Source of the DNA: Saprospiraceae bacterium
GTDB taxonomy: Bacteria; Bacteroidota; Bacteroidia; Chitinophagales; Saprospiraceae
Assembly (NCBI GenBank): GCA_016714025.1
Contig: JADJOB010000002.1
Span: forward strand, 1,334,001 to 1,398,000
DNA length: 64,000 nt
Direction of reading: 5' to 3'
The position numbers were made by a program, and so were the translations under genes. How positions within the stretch are numbered: the stretch's first letter is position 1; the number at the start of each line of letters is the position of its first letter. A model generated the notes under the pieces. The model saw only the letters and a list, made by a program, of their open reading frames with translations, was not told where the DNA came from and ran no database searches. Positions 18,183 to 26,575 of this stretch are shown here, one piece after another.

Positions 18183-19163
18183 TTATTTTACTCTGGAAGT
18201 TATGTAATAACTTAATTTTACAAGGGCTTCGTGAGCATCGTTGTGTGGTAAATTTTGCAGATGGGCTAATGCTTCGTCGCGGTAGGCATACATTTTTTGT
18301 TCAGCAGTTTCTATACCATTGTATTCATGAATAAAGGAAACCACTTCCTGAATTGATTTAGGATTTTCATTGTGATTTCGAATGAGTGAAATCATTCTGT
18401 TTTTTAATGGCAGGGGAGCTTTTGTTAATGCCGCAATCAGAGGCAAAGTCATTTTCTTTTCTTTAATATCCAAGATCTTTGGCTTGCCGGTAAAATCCTT
18501 GCTTAAATCCATCAAATCATCTTTGATCTGAAAAGCGATTCCAATTTTTTCTCCGTAGTCGCGGATGTTATTGAGATAATCAAGCTGATCTGTCGTACTC
18601 TTAGCTCCACACAAACAAGCCGAACGAATCAAGGAAGCTGTTTTTTGTCGAATGATTTGAAAGTAGATCGCTTCATTAATGTCCAATCGGCGTGCTTTTT
18701 CCAATTGCAATAATTCCCCCTCACTCATTTCACTTACGGATGACGAAAGAATTTCCAATAAATCAAAATGGGATCCTTGCAAGGCTGTCAATAGACCTCT
18801 TGACAATAAATAATCACCAACCAAAACTGCAATTTTGTTTTTCCATAAAGCTTTAATTGAAAAAAATCCTCTGCGCTGATCGGATTCATCTACCACATCA
18901 TCATGCACCAGAGTTGCCGTATGGAGTAATTCAACCAGAGTTGCAGCAGCAAATGTTTTTTCATTAATTTCTCCGAAAAGTTTTGCAGAAAGCAAACTCA
19001 TTAAGGGCCTTAATTGCTTACCTTTTGTTTTGACCAGATAATAACTGATTTGATCCAATAAGGCCACCCTGCTTTGCATTGCCTGCCTGAAATGGGCATC
19101 AAAAGCTTTAAGCTCTAGTGTAACGGGTCTTTTTATTTCCTCCAGGGTATATTCCGGCTTCAT
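18183..19163 (-). CDS. Polyprenyl (trans-isoprenyl) diphosphate synthase
   Basis: The 326-residue protein holds both aspartate-rich motifs of the family: DDVVD at 88-92 and DDLMD at 216-220. It also has the GKQLRP substrate-binding segment at 48-53. It condenses isopentenyl diphosphate with an allylic diphosphate, probably to make the side chain of menaquinone or another long prenyl chain. The residues before the first motif do not decide chain length by eye. The start is ATG 19163: the longer frame begins with TTG, and a -7 element (19246-19239) sits over that codon. Confidence 0.9.
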   Translation of the reverse strand: MKPEYTLEEIKRPVTLELKAFDAHFRQAMQSRVALLDQISYYLVKTKGKQLRPLMSLLSAKLFGEINEKTFAAATLVELLHTATLVHDDVVDESDQRRGFFSIKALWKNKIAVLVGDYLLSRGLLTALQGSHFDLLEILSSSVSEMSEGELLQLEKARRLDINEAIYFQIIRQKTASLIRSACLCGAKSTTDQLDYLNNIRDYGEKIGIAFQIKDDLMDLSKDFTGKPKILDIKEKKMTLPLIAALTKAPLPLKNRMISLIRNHNENPKSIQEVVSFIHEYNGIETAEQKMYAYRDEALAHLQNLPHNDAHEALVKLSYYITSRVK

Positions 19164-19238
19164 CAATCGGTAAATATAAGCTATGGCGTTTGGCGAATGG
19201 TACCATCTTGATTTCTGATTCAAAGAGGTATTCAGGGG

Positions 19239-19246
19239 CAAATGTA
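19239..19246 (-). promoter_or_regulatory. -7 promoter element of the polyprenyl synthase gene
   Basis: The reverse complement reads TACATTTG, a perfect TAnnTTTG, about 75 bases before ATG 19163. It rules out the TTG at 19241 as the start. Confidence 0.5.
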
Positions 19247-19480
19247 ATCGATTTCTGTAATTATATTTAAAGCATTCATTTTTAACTGATTAGATGAGAA
19301 TTGTAAAAAAAATTGGTATGAAGAATAACCCTTGTTCTATGAAGTATAAGATGCGGAGAGCTTAAAGTGGGGTTTGAAATTTTTTAATGCGGAGTTTCCG
19401 ACTGTAAATGAGCTGTTTAAATAAATTGGATCCCGAAGAATACTTGGTTTTTAGAGATTCCCTTAAAAATTGGATTAATT
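19247..19480. other. Intergenic region between divergent genes
   Basis: This stretch holds the start region of the membrane-protein gene. I see no RNA gene, no clear -7 motif on the plus strand, and no open frame longer than about 25 codons that looks like a protein. Confidence 0.5.
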
Positions 19481-20479
19481 TTGATTCTACAATTAAACCG
19501 CTTGCTCGAATTATTTAAGAGAAATACCTTTATGGGAGCATTATTGCTAATACCCTATGCCATGGTATTGCATGCCAGCAGCTGGTTTAATAAAGTAAGT
19601 TGTCCCGTTTCTGATTCTTGCTGGCTATTTCTGAAACTATTTAAAGAGCTCTCTGAAAACAATGCCTTCAATATAACCAGTTCCTTAGTTCTAATAGTTT
19701 TACAGGCTCTTTGGATTGGCCGGATGGTCAGTCGTTTTAAATTGACCGGTGAAGGTCAACTTTTTAGTTCTTTGTTTTTTATTCTGTTTTGCGGCTTTCA
19801 TTATTCTACCCTTTGCTTTGGTCCGGTCTTGCTTGCAAACTTTTTTTTCACCCTGGCCCTGCCAGAATTATTTGGAATTTATCTAAAAAAGAAACCGGCT
19901 TTAGCGCTGTTTAATTACGGCTTTTTGGTAGGATTGGCAAGTCTATTCTATCCCCCGTATTACATCTTTTTAGTTTTAGGTTTGGTAGGTATTTTGGTTT
20001 TACGCGTCTATCAATTAAAAGAAATCCTTCAAATAGTAGGAGGTTTTTTTAATGTTTATTTTTTACTTTTTGTAAGCCTTTATTATTTTAATCTGCACAC
20101 TGAATTTTGGGATGTGCAAATTGCAGGTTTTTTTAGACCGTTTATATTTTCTATGAAATTTGGCAGCATCGGCTGGATTGCATTTGCCTTGTTATTTATT
20201 TTTGTTTTAATCAATTTAATTCAATATCCGTTTTTTCAGTTTAAGAGGTCTATCATGGCACAAAAACAGTTTGACTTATTGTTTTGGGCTATTCTGATCA
20301 GCGGGTTTAGCATCCTGTTTTTACAAATTGATCAGGTAAATCATTTGATCATTTTATATAGTCCCCTGGCACTTTTAACAGGTGTATTGTTAACTAAACC
20401 TAAAAATCCACTAATCCAGGAAACCATTCACCTGTTTTTACTGCTTTGCTCCTTATTTTTACAATTTCAAAATTGGTAA
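19481..20479 (+). CDS. Polytopic membrane protein upstream of purQ, function unknown
   Basis: The 332-residue protein is almost wholly hydrophobic, with about nine or ten membrane segments. An amphipathic N-terminus (LLELFKRNTF) precedes the first segment, as in DUF6427-type Bacteroidota membrane proteins; that family link is from memory and uncertain. The frame has no ATG before residue 18, so the start is either TTG 19481 or ATG 19532. The first is preferred because the N-terminal helix would otherwise be lost. Its stop is one base from the purQ start, so the two genes are co-transcribed. No catalytic motif is visible. Confidence 0.65.
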   Translation: MILQLNRLLELFKRNTFMGALLLIPYAMVLHASSWFNKVSCPVSDSCWLFLKLFKELSENNAFNITSSLVLIVLQALWIGRMVSRFKLTGEGQLFSSLFFILFCGFHYSTLCFGPVLLANFFFTLALPELFGIYLKKKPALALFNYGFLVGLASLFYPPYYIFLVLGLVGILVLRVYQLKEILQIVGGFFNVYFLLFVSLYYFNLHTEFWDVQIAGFFRPFIFSMKFGSIGWIAFALLFIFVLINLIQYPFFQFKRSIMAQKQFDLLFWAILISGFSILFLQIDQVNHLIILYSPLALLTGVLLTKPKNPLIQETIHLFLLLCSLFLQFQNW

Positions 20480-20480
20480 T

Positions 20481-21200
20481 ATGAAATTTGGCGTGGTTGT
20501 TTTTCCCGGATCAAATTGTGATGATGATCTGATGTATGTGATTGGTGATGTATTCAAAAAGCCAATTGAGAAAATCTGGCACAAAGAACATTCTTTAAAA
20601 CAGTTCAATTCGGGTGATTGCATATTCCTGCCGGGTGGATTTTCTTTTGGAGATTATCTGCGTTGCGGTGCCATCGCTAAATTTTCACCCATTATGCCTG
20701 AAGTAATCCGTTTTGCAAATGAAGGTGGATTGGTGATCGGCATTTGCAATGGATTTCAAATTCTGTGTGAATCCGGTTTGCTTCCAGGACAATTGCTGGT
20801 CAATCAGAATGAAAAATTTATGTGCAAAAATGTCTACCTCAAACCAGGCACGATCGATTCTCCACTCAGTTGTTTGTTAGACCCTAATAAAGCCTACAAA
20901 ATACCAATAGCACACGCAGATGGACGTTATTTTGCCGACGAACAAACCTTGAGTGAATTGAAGTCTCAGGGTCAAATTATCTTTCAGTATTGCGACCCAT
21001 CAGGCCGTATAGACGAGGCATCCAATGTAAATGGTTCTTGTTTAAACATTGCAGGAATTTGTAATAAGGAACGCAATGTATGTGGTTTGATGCCGCACCC
21101 GGAACGCGCTGCTGAAACTGCTCTGGGCAACACCGATGGCCGCCCCATCCTTGAATCCATCTTTGAATGGATTAGACAGTATTCCAATTCCATAGCATAA
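20481..21200 (+). CDS. purQ: Phosphoribosylformylglycinamidine synthase subunit PurQ
   Basis: The 239-residue glutamine amidotransferase has the PurQ N-terminus (FGVVVFPGSNCDDD), the PGGFSFGDYLRCGAIAKFSP block and the nucleophile C89 in GICNGFQIL. The histidine and glutamate of the triad lie in LMPHPERAAE near the end. It feeds ammonia from glutamine to PurL with the help of PurS. The gene follows a membrane-protein gene after one base. Its transcript ends at the large hairpin at 21211-21280. Confidence 0.95.
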   Translation: MKFGVVVFPGSNCDDDLMYVIGDVFKKPIEKIWHKEHSLKQFNSGDCIFLPGGFSFGDYLRCGAIAKFSPIMPEVIRFANEGGLVIGICNGFQILCESGLLPGQLLVNQNEKFMCKNVYLKPGTIDSPLSCLLDPNKAYKIPIAHADGRYFADEQTLSELKSQGQIIFQYCDPSGRIDEASNVNGSCLNIAGICNKERNVCGLMPHPERAAETALGNTDGRPILESIFEWIRQYSNSIA

Positions 21201-21210
21201 GCTAATTACA

Positions 21211-21280
21211 ATTTCTCAATCCAAAATTTCCAAAACCCAGGGTTTAAATCCTGGGTTTTGGAAATTTTGGATTGGGAAAT
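21211..21280 (+). terminator. Large inverted repeat after purQ (31-bp stem, loop GTTTAAAT)
   Basis: The arms 21211-21241 and 21250-21280 pair over 31 positions with one mismatch, the inner 25 being perfect, around the 8-base loop GTTTAAAT. It is positioned like a terminator, but it is far longer than one and has no T-run. The core (ACCCAGG-GTTTAAAT-CCTGGGT) is nearly repeated at 26376-26401. Confidence 0.9.
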
Positions 21281-21360
21281 TTTGCGTCAAAAACGTTAAA
21301 GTGAGGTTAATCTAGGCTTTCAAAGCCTTTAATAAACACCCTAAGACCGGCCGTTTCGTT

Positions 21361-21368
21361 TATTTTTG
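21361..21368 (+). promoter_or_regulatory. -7 promoter element of dsbD
   Basis: TATTTTTG is a perfect TAnnTTTG, 29 bases before the dsbD start codon. No TTTG occurs at 17-23 bases upstream. Confidence 0.5.
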
Positions 21369-21397
21369 TGTTCCTTTAAGGTACTAAATTTCTTTCC

Positions 21398-23923
21398 ATG
21401 AAAATTGCCAGAGTATTTCTACAGCTTGCTTTTATTTTTTCATTGTGGAATGCATCAGCCCAAATCCTGCAGCCGGTTCATTGGACTACTGAGGTCAAAC
21501 AATTGGATAAATCACACTATGAGATCATCCTGAAAGCTAAAATGGATGATGGCTGGGCGATTTACAGTCAGACATCCGATCCCAATGCGGCACAACCCAG
21601 TGAAATCACCCTGGAGAAAGGCAAGCATTTTGAATTGATTGGCAAAGTAGAAGAACGCGGTAAAAAGAAAGAAGGTCCGGAACCATTATTTGATAATCTG
21701 GTAGTTTCAAAATACTATGATCATGTAGATTTTGTGCAGAAGATTAAAGTCAGCGATGCTTCCAAACCAATCAAAGCATCGGCTTATTTTATGAGCTGTA
21801 ACAGCGAGAAATGCATTCCGCCAACCAATGAGGATTTTGTAATTTCTTTAAATGGGGAAGTGCCTGAAGAAAAATCAATGGGCGGCATGCCTGCAGGAAC
21901 TGGTTTGATTCCTTCAACCCCTTTGACTGCTAACGATCAAAACAGTAATTTACTGGACCCTGTCAAAGTAAAATCAGAATTGATTGATAAAGGAAATGCC
22001 ACTTATGGTTTGAAATTTACAGCGACTATCCAGGACGGTTGGTATATCTACAGTCATAACATTCCTCCGGATGGTCCGATCCCTTCAGATATTGTTTTGA
22101 CTGAAGATGCAGGCTATGAAAAAATAGGGAGCATTCAGGAATTGTCAGATCATCGATTAGAAGGATTTGATGAAATTTTTGAAATGAAGCTCATTAAATT
22201 CAAACAGGAGGCATCATTTATACAGGAAATTAAAGTCAAGGATCCTTCCAAGCCTATCAAAGGATATTTTACCTATCAAACTTGTGATGCCAGTCGTTGC
22301 TTACCCTATAAAAACCTTGATTTTTCATTTGACCCGGTTTCAAAAACTTTGAAATTTGATTCAGAAGAAATTCCAATAGGATCTCCTTTATTAAAAGATG
22401 GAAATACCATCGATCTGAGTGTACCTAGTTTAATCGAAACCCAAAAAAATCCGGTAGGACAATGTGGAGAAGAACGCATTGAAGGAAAAAATCATTGGTG
22501 GACTTTTTTGTTTGGGTTTCTGGGCGGATTGCTCGCTTTATTGACTCCTTGTGTTTTTCCTATGATTCCTTTGACGGTTTCGTTTTTTACAAAAGATACC
22601 AAGCGCAAAGGCTTTCAAAATGCATTGATTTATGCATTATCGATTATTGTGATTTATGTCGCCATCGGAATTTTAATTACAGCAGTTTTTGGCGCTACCG
22701 CACTCAATGAATTATCTACCAATTGGATTGCTAATACCTTGTTCTTCATCATTTTTATTGTCTTTGCATTTTCGTTTTTTGGATATTACGAAATTACGCT
22801 TCCCAGTTCGTGGGCCAATAAAAGCGATCGGATGGCCGACAGCGGTGGATTGATTGGCATTTTTTTTATGGCTTTTACTCTGGCAATAGTCAGCTTTTCC
22901 TGTACGGGTCCGATCATTGGTTCGGCGATCGTACAGTCGGCAACTTCAAAAATGGGACCTTTTGTAGTGATGCTGGGATTTTCAACTGCATTGGCCATTC
23001 CATTCGGATTGTTTGCTGCATTTCCTGCTTTTTTAAATACCTTGCCGCGTTCGGGTTCCTGGATGACGAATGTAAAAGTAGTCCTGGGCTTTTTGGAATT
23101 GGCGCTTGCATTTAAATTTCTATCAGTTGCCGACATGACCCAACACTGGGGTATCCTGGGATATGAAATTTTCATGGGTGCCTGGGTGATAATTTTTGCG
23201 TTGATGGCGCTGTATCTTTTTGGTTTTATTAAATTTCCTCACGACAGTGCAGTAAAAAAACTATCTCCGGCCCGATGGTTTTTTGCTTTGTCTTCATTGG
23301 CTGCTACCATCTATCTGGCTACCGGATTTACATACAATAAAGACCTGCATTCTTATAATGCCCTGAAGTTAATGAGTGGATTGGCTCCCCCTTCAACATA
23401 TAATTATTTCTTACCGGCCCCGGAATTGAATGCAGAGATTAAAAGCAAATATCCTTCATTTACAAAATGTGCAAACAATCTGGATTGCTTTAAAAATTAT
23501 CACGAGGGTTTAGCCTATGCAAAAGAAGTACATAAACCCATGTTGGTTGACTTTACAGGATATGGTTGTGTCAATTGCAGAAAAACAGAAGAACACATTT
23601 GGGTCAATGATAAAGTGCGTCAACAAATCATGAAAGATTATGTCCTGGTGTCGTTGTATGTAGATGATCGTTCGCCACTCGAACAAGAATTGTATTCAGC
23701 GGTGCGAAAAACACCGATAAGAAATGTTGGAAACAAATGGGCTGATTTTCAAATTGTCAATTTCAATCAAAACAGTCAACCTTTATATGTTTTGGTAAGT
23801 CCGAAAGAAGAAGTACTTGCAAAACCACGCGGTTACCGGGAAGGCGTTGAAAGCTATTCAGAATTTCTTAATTGCGGACTCGACGCGTTTCGGAAGACAG
23901 AAGCTGTGGGAAGCAATGAGTAA
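21398..23923 (+). CDS. dsbD: Thiol:disulfide interchange protein DsbD
   Basis: The 841-residue protein has a signal peptide (about 1-22) and two consecutive periplasmic DsbD-alpha-like domains (about 25-150 and 185-320), each with a Cys-x5-Cys pair. A CcdA-like membrane domain follows (about 365-660), with LLTPCVFPMIPL and SFSCTGPIIG carrying the redox cysteines. The C-terminal thioredoxin domain has C724-V-N-C727. It passes electrons from cytoplasmic thioredoxin to periplasmic thiols for disulfide isomerisation and cytochrome c maturation. The duplicated N-terminal domain is common in Bacteroidota. Confidence 0.93.
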   Translation: MKIARVFLQLAFIFSLWNASAQILQPVHWTTEVKQLDKSHYEIILKAKMDDGWAIYSQTSDPNAAQPSEITLEKGKHFELIGKVEERGKKKEGPEPLFDNLVVSKYYDHVDFVQKIKVSDASKPIKASAYFMSCNSEKCIPPTNEDFVISLNGEVPEEKSMGGMPAGTGLIPSTPLTANDQNSNLLDPVKVKSELIDKGNATYGLKFTATIQDGWYIYSHNIPPDGPIPSDIVLTEDAGYEKIGSIQELSDHRLEGFDEIFEMKLIKFKQEASFIQEIKVKDPSKPIKGYFTYQTCDASRCLPYKNLDFSFDPVSKTLKFDSEEIPIGSPLLKDGNTIDLSVPSLIETQKNPVGQCGEERIEGKNHWWTFLFGFLGGLLALLTPCVFPMIPLTVSFFTKDTKRKGFQNALIYALSIIVIYVAIGILITAVFGATALNELSTNWIANTLFFIIFIVFAFSFFGYYEITLPSSWANKSDRMADSGGLIGIFFMAFTLAIVSFSCTGPIIGSAIVQSATSKMGPFVVMLGFSTALAIPFGLFAAFPAFLNTLPRSGSWMTNVKVVLGFLELALAFKFLSVADMTQHWGILGYEIFMGAWVIIFALMALYLFGFIKFPHDSAVKKLSPARWFFALSSLAATIYLATGFTYNKDLHSYNALKLMSGLAPPSTYNYFLPAPELNAEIKSKYPSFTKCANNLDCFKNYHEGLAYAKEVHKPMLVDFTGYGCVNCRKTEEHIWVNDKVRQQIMKDYVLVSLYVDDRSPLEQELYSAVRKTPIRNVGNKWADFQIVNFNQNSQPLYVLVSPKEEVLAKPRGYREGVESYSEFLNCGLDAFRKTEAVGSNE

Positions 23924-23963
23924 TTAAGAATTAAGAATTAAGAATTAAAAATTACGAATTGAA
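23922..23963. repeat. Short heptamer array, six AATTAAG-type units
   Basis: Units AATTAAG x3, AATTAAA, AATTACG and AATTGAA run at a strict 7-base period. They begin inside the dsbD stop codon and end 4 bases before the next start. Confidence 0.85.
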
Positions 23964-23967
23964 TACT

Positions 23968-24396
23968 ATGTCATTGGTTCGGAATGTTGGATTTGGTATT
24001 TTAGCATTGGGCTTTGTGCTTACATGTTGTCAGCCGGTACGATCGCAAATCAGTTTTAGCAATCAGGCTGAAGTACCCAAAAAAGCATTTGCAAAAATTC
24101 AGTTTGATTCTAGTACGTATCATTTTGGTGAATTGGTACAAGGACAAATTCTGGATAAGGAGATCTGGTTTACTAACACCGGAACCAGCGATTTACAAAT
24201 AGAATTGATCACCGCATGTGAATGCACCACCCTGGATTGGACCCGTTTACCGGTTGCTCCTGGAGCCCGCTCAAAAATTAAAATCCGTTACAACAGCAAA
24301 GACAAAGACGGTCCGCAGATTGTCGATGTGGAAGTAATAGCCAATACGGAACCCGCATCGAGTTATACCAAGTTTAAGTTGGAGGTTAAGAAGTGA
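23968..24396 (+). CDS. DUF1573 domain exported protein
   Basis: The 142-residue protein has an N-terminal signal of lipoprotein or Sec type (GFVLTCCQPVRSQ). An Ig-like DUF1573 domain follows, shown by IQFDSSTYHFGELVQG, WFTNTGTSDLQIELI, ACECTTLDW and VAPGARSKIKIRYNSK. The domain is common in exported Bacteroidota proteins and has no settled function. The first codon of the longest frame is TTG at 23959, and I take ATG 23968. It may share the dsbD transcript, since only a heptamer array separates them. Confidence 0.8.
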   Translation: MSLVRNVGFGILALGFVLTCCQPVRSQISFSNQAEVPKKAFAKIQFDSSTYHFGELVQGQILDKEIWFTNTGTSDLQIELITACECTTLDWTRLPVAPGARSKIKIRYNSKDKDGPQIVDVEVIANTEPASSYTKFKLEVKK

Positions 24397-24945
24397 TCTG
24401 ATAAATAAATTTGGTATTAGAACATTTACACCAATTCAAAAGCATTTTCTCAAATGGTCATTGCTGATTGAGCATTGTGTATTGAGCATTAGATTAAGCT
24501 AAAAAGCTCAATAGCTAAAAAGCTAAAAAGCTCAATAGCTTAACTGCTTAACAGCCCAACAGTCTAACAGCCCAACAGCCCAACAGCCCAACAGCCTAAC
24601 AGTCTTCATTTCAAGCGATACTTTAAAATTAACTTACCCCACACAATTTTACTAATATATACAAATTTGTTACATAAAATATTGATAATTAATTAAATAT
24701 CTATTAATAATTCAAAATATTAATTACATTTTATTATATTCCTATCAGGGGAAACCCTGAATTTCTAAAAAATTTCTTAATGAAATTAGGATGCTACGGA
24801 AGCAAAGTGCTATTTTCGTGTCGTATTCTTCCCTTTGTTACTTTAGATCGTTCTGATCTAATGCCTCAATCACATTGTCTGGTTTTGTCAATGAATGGCT
24901 TCCCCAGATTTTGGTAAGCATTGAAAACTATTAAATATTATTATC
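24397..24945. other. Long intergenic region: octamer array, AT-rich stretch, structured leader
   Basis: Three parts are visible. An octamer array lies at 24497-24608. A very AT-rich stretch runs from about 24610 to 24740. A leader then follows with two hairpins: TCAGGG-GAAA-CCCTGA at 24745-24760 and TTAGATC-5-GATCTAA at 24843-24861. There is no gene and no clear TAnnTTTG motif. Confidence 0.7.
24497..24608. repeat. Fourteen-unit octamer array (AGCTAAAA to AGCCCAAC series)
   Basis: Fourteen consecutive 8-base units pass gradually from AGCTAAAA/AGCTCAAT through AGCTTAAC to AGCCCAAC/AGTCTAAC. The right half shares its unit type with arrays at 10121-10160 and about 28240-28268. Confidence 0.93.
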
Positions 24946-26304
24946 ATGAGGCATTTAGTACAATTTAAAGCATCCCCCGTAAACTACTGCTTGATGGTGG
25001 CATTATTATTAATGACTGCCTGTACTAAGGACGAATCTAGCGTAGTCATCAGTGAACTCAGTAAAACCAAACTGGAAAATGGCAAAATTGCCAATGACTG
25101 GATGGCTTTGAGTTTGCAGTTGACGTCCGAAACTCCTGGTTATACAGCACCCATCGCCAGCAGAGTGTATGCCTACTTAGGCCTTGCTATTTATGAAACC
25201 GTTCAATTAGGTATGGATCGCCAACCTAGCTTGCAGGGTAAATTAAATGGCCTTTCTAACAACAGCCTTCCCATTATTGCTGAAGGTGGAGAAGTGAGTT
25301 GGTCACTGGCTGTAAATGATTGCATGTATGCATTGTTTAATCATTTTTACAGAAATACAGCTCCGGCTGGATTGAAAAAAATCCAGGACTTGTATCAAAC
25401 CAATGACATTGAGTTATCAAATACAGTAAACCCTGACATTGCTAGAAAATCCAGGTTGTTTGGACAAATGATGGGAAAAGCTATTTATGAGTACTCCCTT
25501 ACAGATGGACAAGATTTGGCTTATCTAAACAACTATCCTGTAAATTATACCCCCCCACAGGGTCAGGGTTTATGGGCTCCAACTTCCAATCAAATTAAAA
25601 AACCACTCTTGCCATATTGGGGAGAGGTTCGAAGCTTTGTAAAGGAATCTCAAGAAATTGATTTAAATACACCTCCAACTTATTCTAAATCTACCAGTTC
25701 AGTATTCTATGCCTATGCATTGGATGTAAGAAACAGAGTAAAAAATTTAGATGCCAATACCGTAAGTATGGTTAAGTATTGGAATGATGATCAGGACAAT
25801 GCAATATCAGTTTCAGGCCATATGATGGCCATCCTGGTAAGCATTCTGAATAAAGAAAATAAAGACCTGGCGTTCACTGCAAAAGCATATGTGATGTTGG
25901 GGATTGGATTGCATGACGCAACCGTTGCTGCTTGGAAAGTAAAATATAAATACAACATGCTTCGTCCGGAAACCTACATCCGCGAAAACATCGATGCGGA
26001 TTTTGAATCCTTAATCAGTTCGCAGGCAACTCCGGAATATTCTGCTAGTCCATCTGCAGTAGCAATGACCAGTTCAGAAATTTTAAATGAATTGTTTGGT
26101 TACAATTACGCATTTACGGATCGTACCCACGAGTTCAGAAAAGATATCAACGGTGCACCACGGGCTTATAAATCATTCCAGCAAATGGCGGATGAAATCA
26201 ATATGTCCAGTTTGTATGGAGGAATCCACTACCGTTTTAGTCTGGAAGCCGGACAAAAACAAGGAACCTACATCGGCAAAACCATCAACAGTCTAACAAT
26301 GTAA
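24946..26304 (+). CDS. Vanadium-dependent haloperoxidase-like (PAP2 fold) lipoprotein
   Basis: The 452-residue protein has a lipoprotein signal (LLLMTAC-T, cysteine near 26) and an all-helical body. It contains the first vanadate-binding motif of the family, K333-x6-R340-P341, and the last one, YGGIH with H428 in SSLYGGIHYRF. The middle motif, normally PSGHA, reads P369-S-A-V-A, so the catalytic histidine is valine. The arginine six residues before H428 is serine (S422). It therefore looks like a family member that has lost normal chemistry, or has changed it. It would act on the outer surface or in the periplasm. No partner gene is adjacent. Confidence 0.75.
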   Translation: MRHLVQFKASPVNYCLMVALLLMTACTKDESSVVISELSKTKLENGKIANDWMALSLQLTSETPGYTAPIASRVYAYLGLAIYETVQLGMDRQPSLQGKLNGLSNNSLPIIAEGGEVSWSLAVNDCMYALFNHFYRNTAPAGLKKIQDLYQTNDIELSNTVNPDIARKSRLFGQMMGKAIYEYSLTDGQDLAYLNNYPVNYTPPQGQGLWAPTSNQIKKPLLPYWGEVRSFVKESQEIDLNTPPTYSKSTSSVFYAYALDVRNRVKNLDANTVSMVKYWNDDQDNAISVSGHMMAILVSILNKENKDLAFTAKAYVMLGIGLHDATVAAWKVKYKYNMLRPETYIRENIDADFESLISSQATPEYSASPSAVAMTSSEILNELFGYNYAFTDRTHEFRKDINGAPRAYKSFQQMADEINMSSLYGGIHYRFSLEAGQKQGTYIGKTINSLTM

Positions 26305-26330
26305 GTATAATAGGGCCCAAATTCTGACCT

Positions 26331-26365
26331 GAAATAGCTCCTCAAAAGGGAGCTATTTTTTTTTT
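26331..26365 (+). terminator. Rho-independent terminator after the haloperoxidase-like gene
   Basis: The stem AAATAGCTCC / GGAGCTATTT encloses a short loop and is followed by a run of T, about 27 bases after the stop codon. Confidence 0.85.
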
Positions 26366-26375
26366 GTTCAGGTAG

Positions 26376-26401
26376 AAACCTGGGGTTTAAATCCCAGGTT
26401 T
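26376..26401. repeat. Hairpin with loop GTTTAAAT, related to 21211-21280
   Basis: A 9-base-pair stem AAACCTGGG / CCCAGGTTT encloses GTTTAAAT, the same loop as in the purQ hairpin. The stems share the core CCAGG/CCTGG. It lies just past the terminator and is not needed to end transcription. Confidence 0.85.
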
Positions 26402-26528
26402 TTAAGCTTGGAATTTGCAAATTGATTTTAACACATTTCAAACCAATCTCATTCACAAACAATTTCATGCTTTTTAATGCCTGCTTTTGATTTTATAAGC
26501 ATTCCGCAAATGCCCATCCAAATTCTAA

Positions 26529-26559
26529 TTTGGAAAATTGACAGGTAAATGTATATTTA
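26529..26559 (+). promoter_or_regulatory. Bacteroidota promoter of the T9SS protein gene at 26576
   Basis: TTTG (26529-26532) is followed after 19 bases by TATATTTA (26552-26559), a near-perfect TAnnTTTG. It overlaps the ATG at 26549, so translation should begin at 26576. Confidence 0.65.
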
Positions 26560-26575
26560 TACTAAAATTGTGAAC

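Noticed and set aside
24780..24800. Shared leader word CTACGG...CAAAG with the region near 62692
   Set aside because: The match is short and has different inner spacing; it is not above chance.
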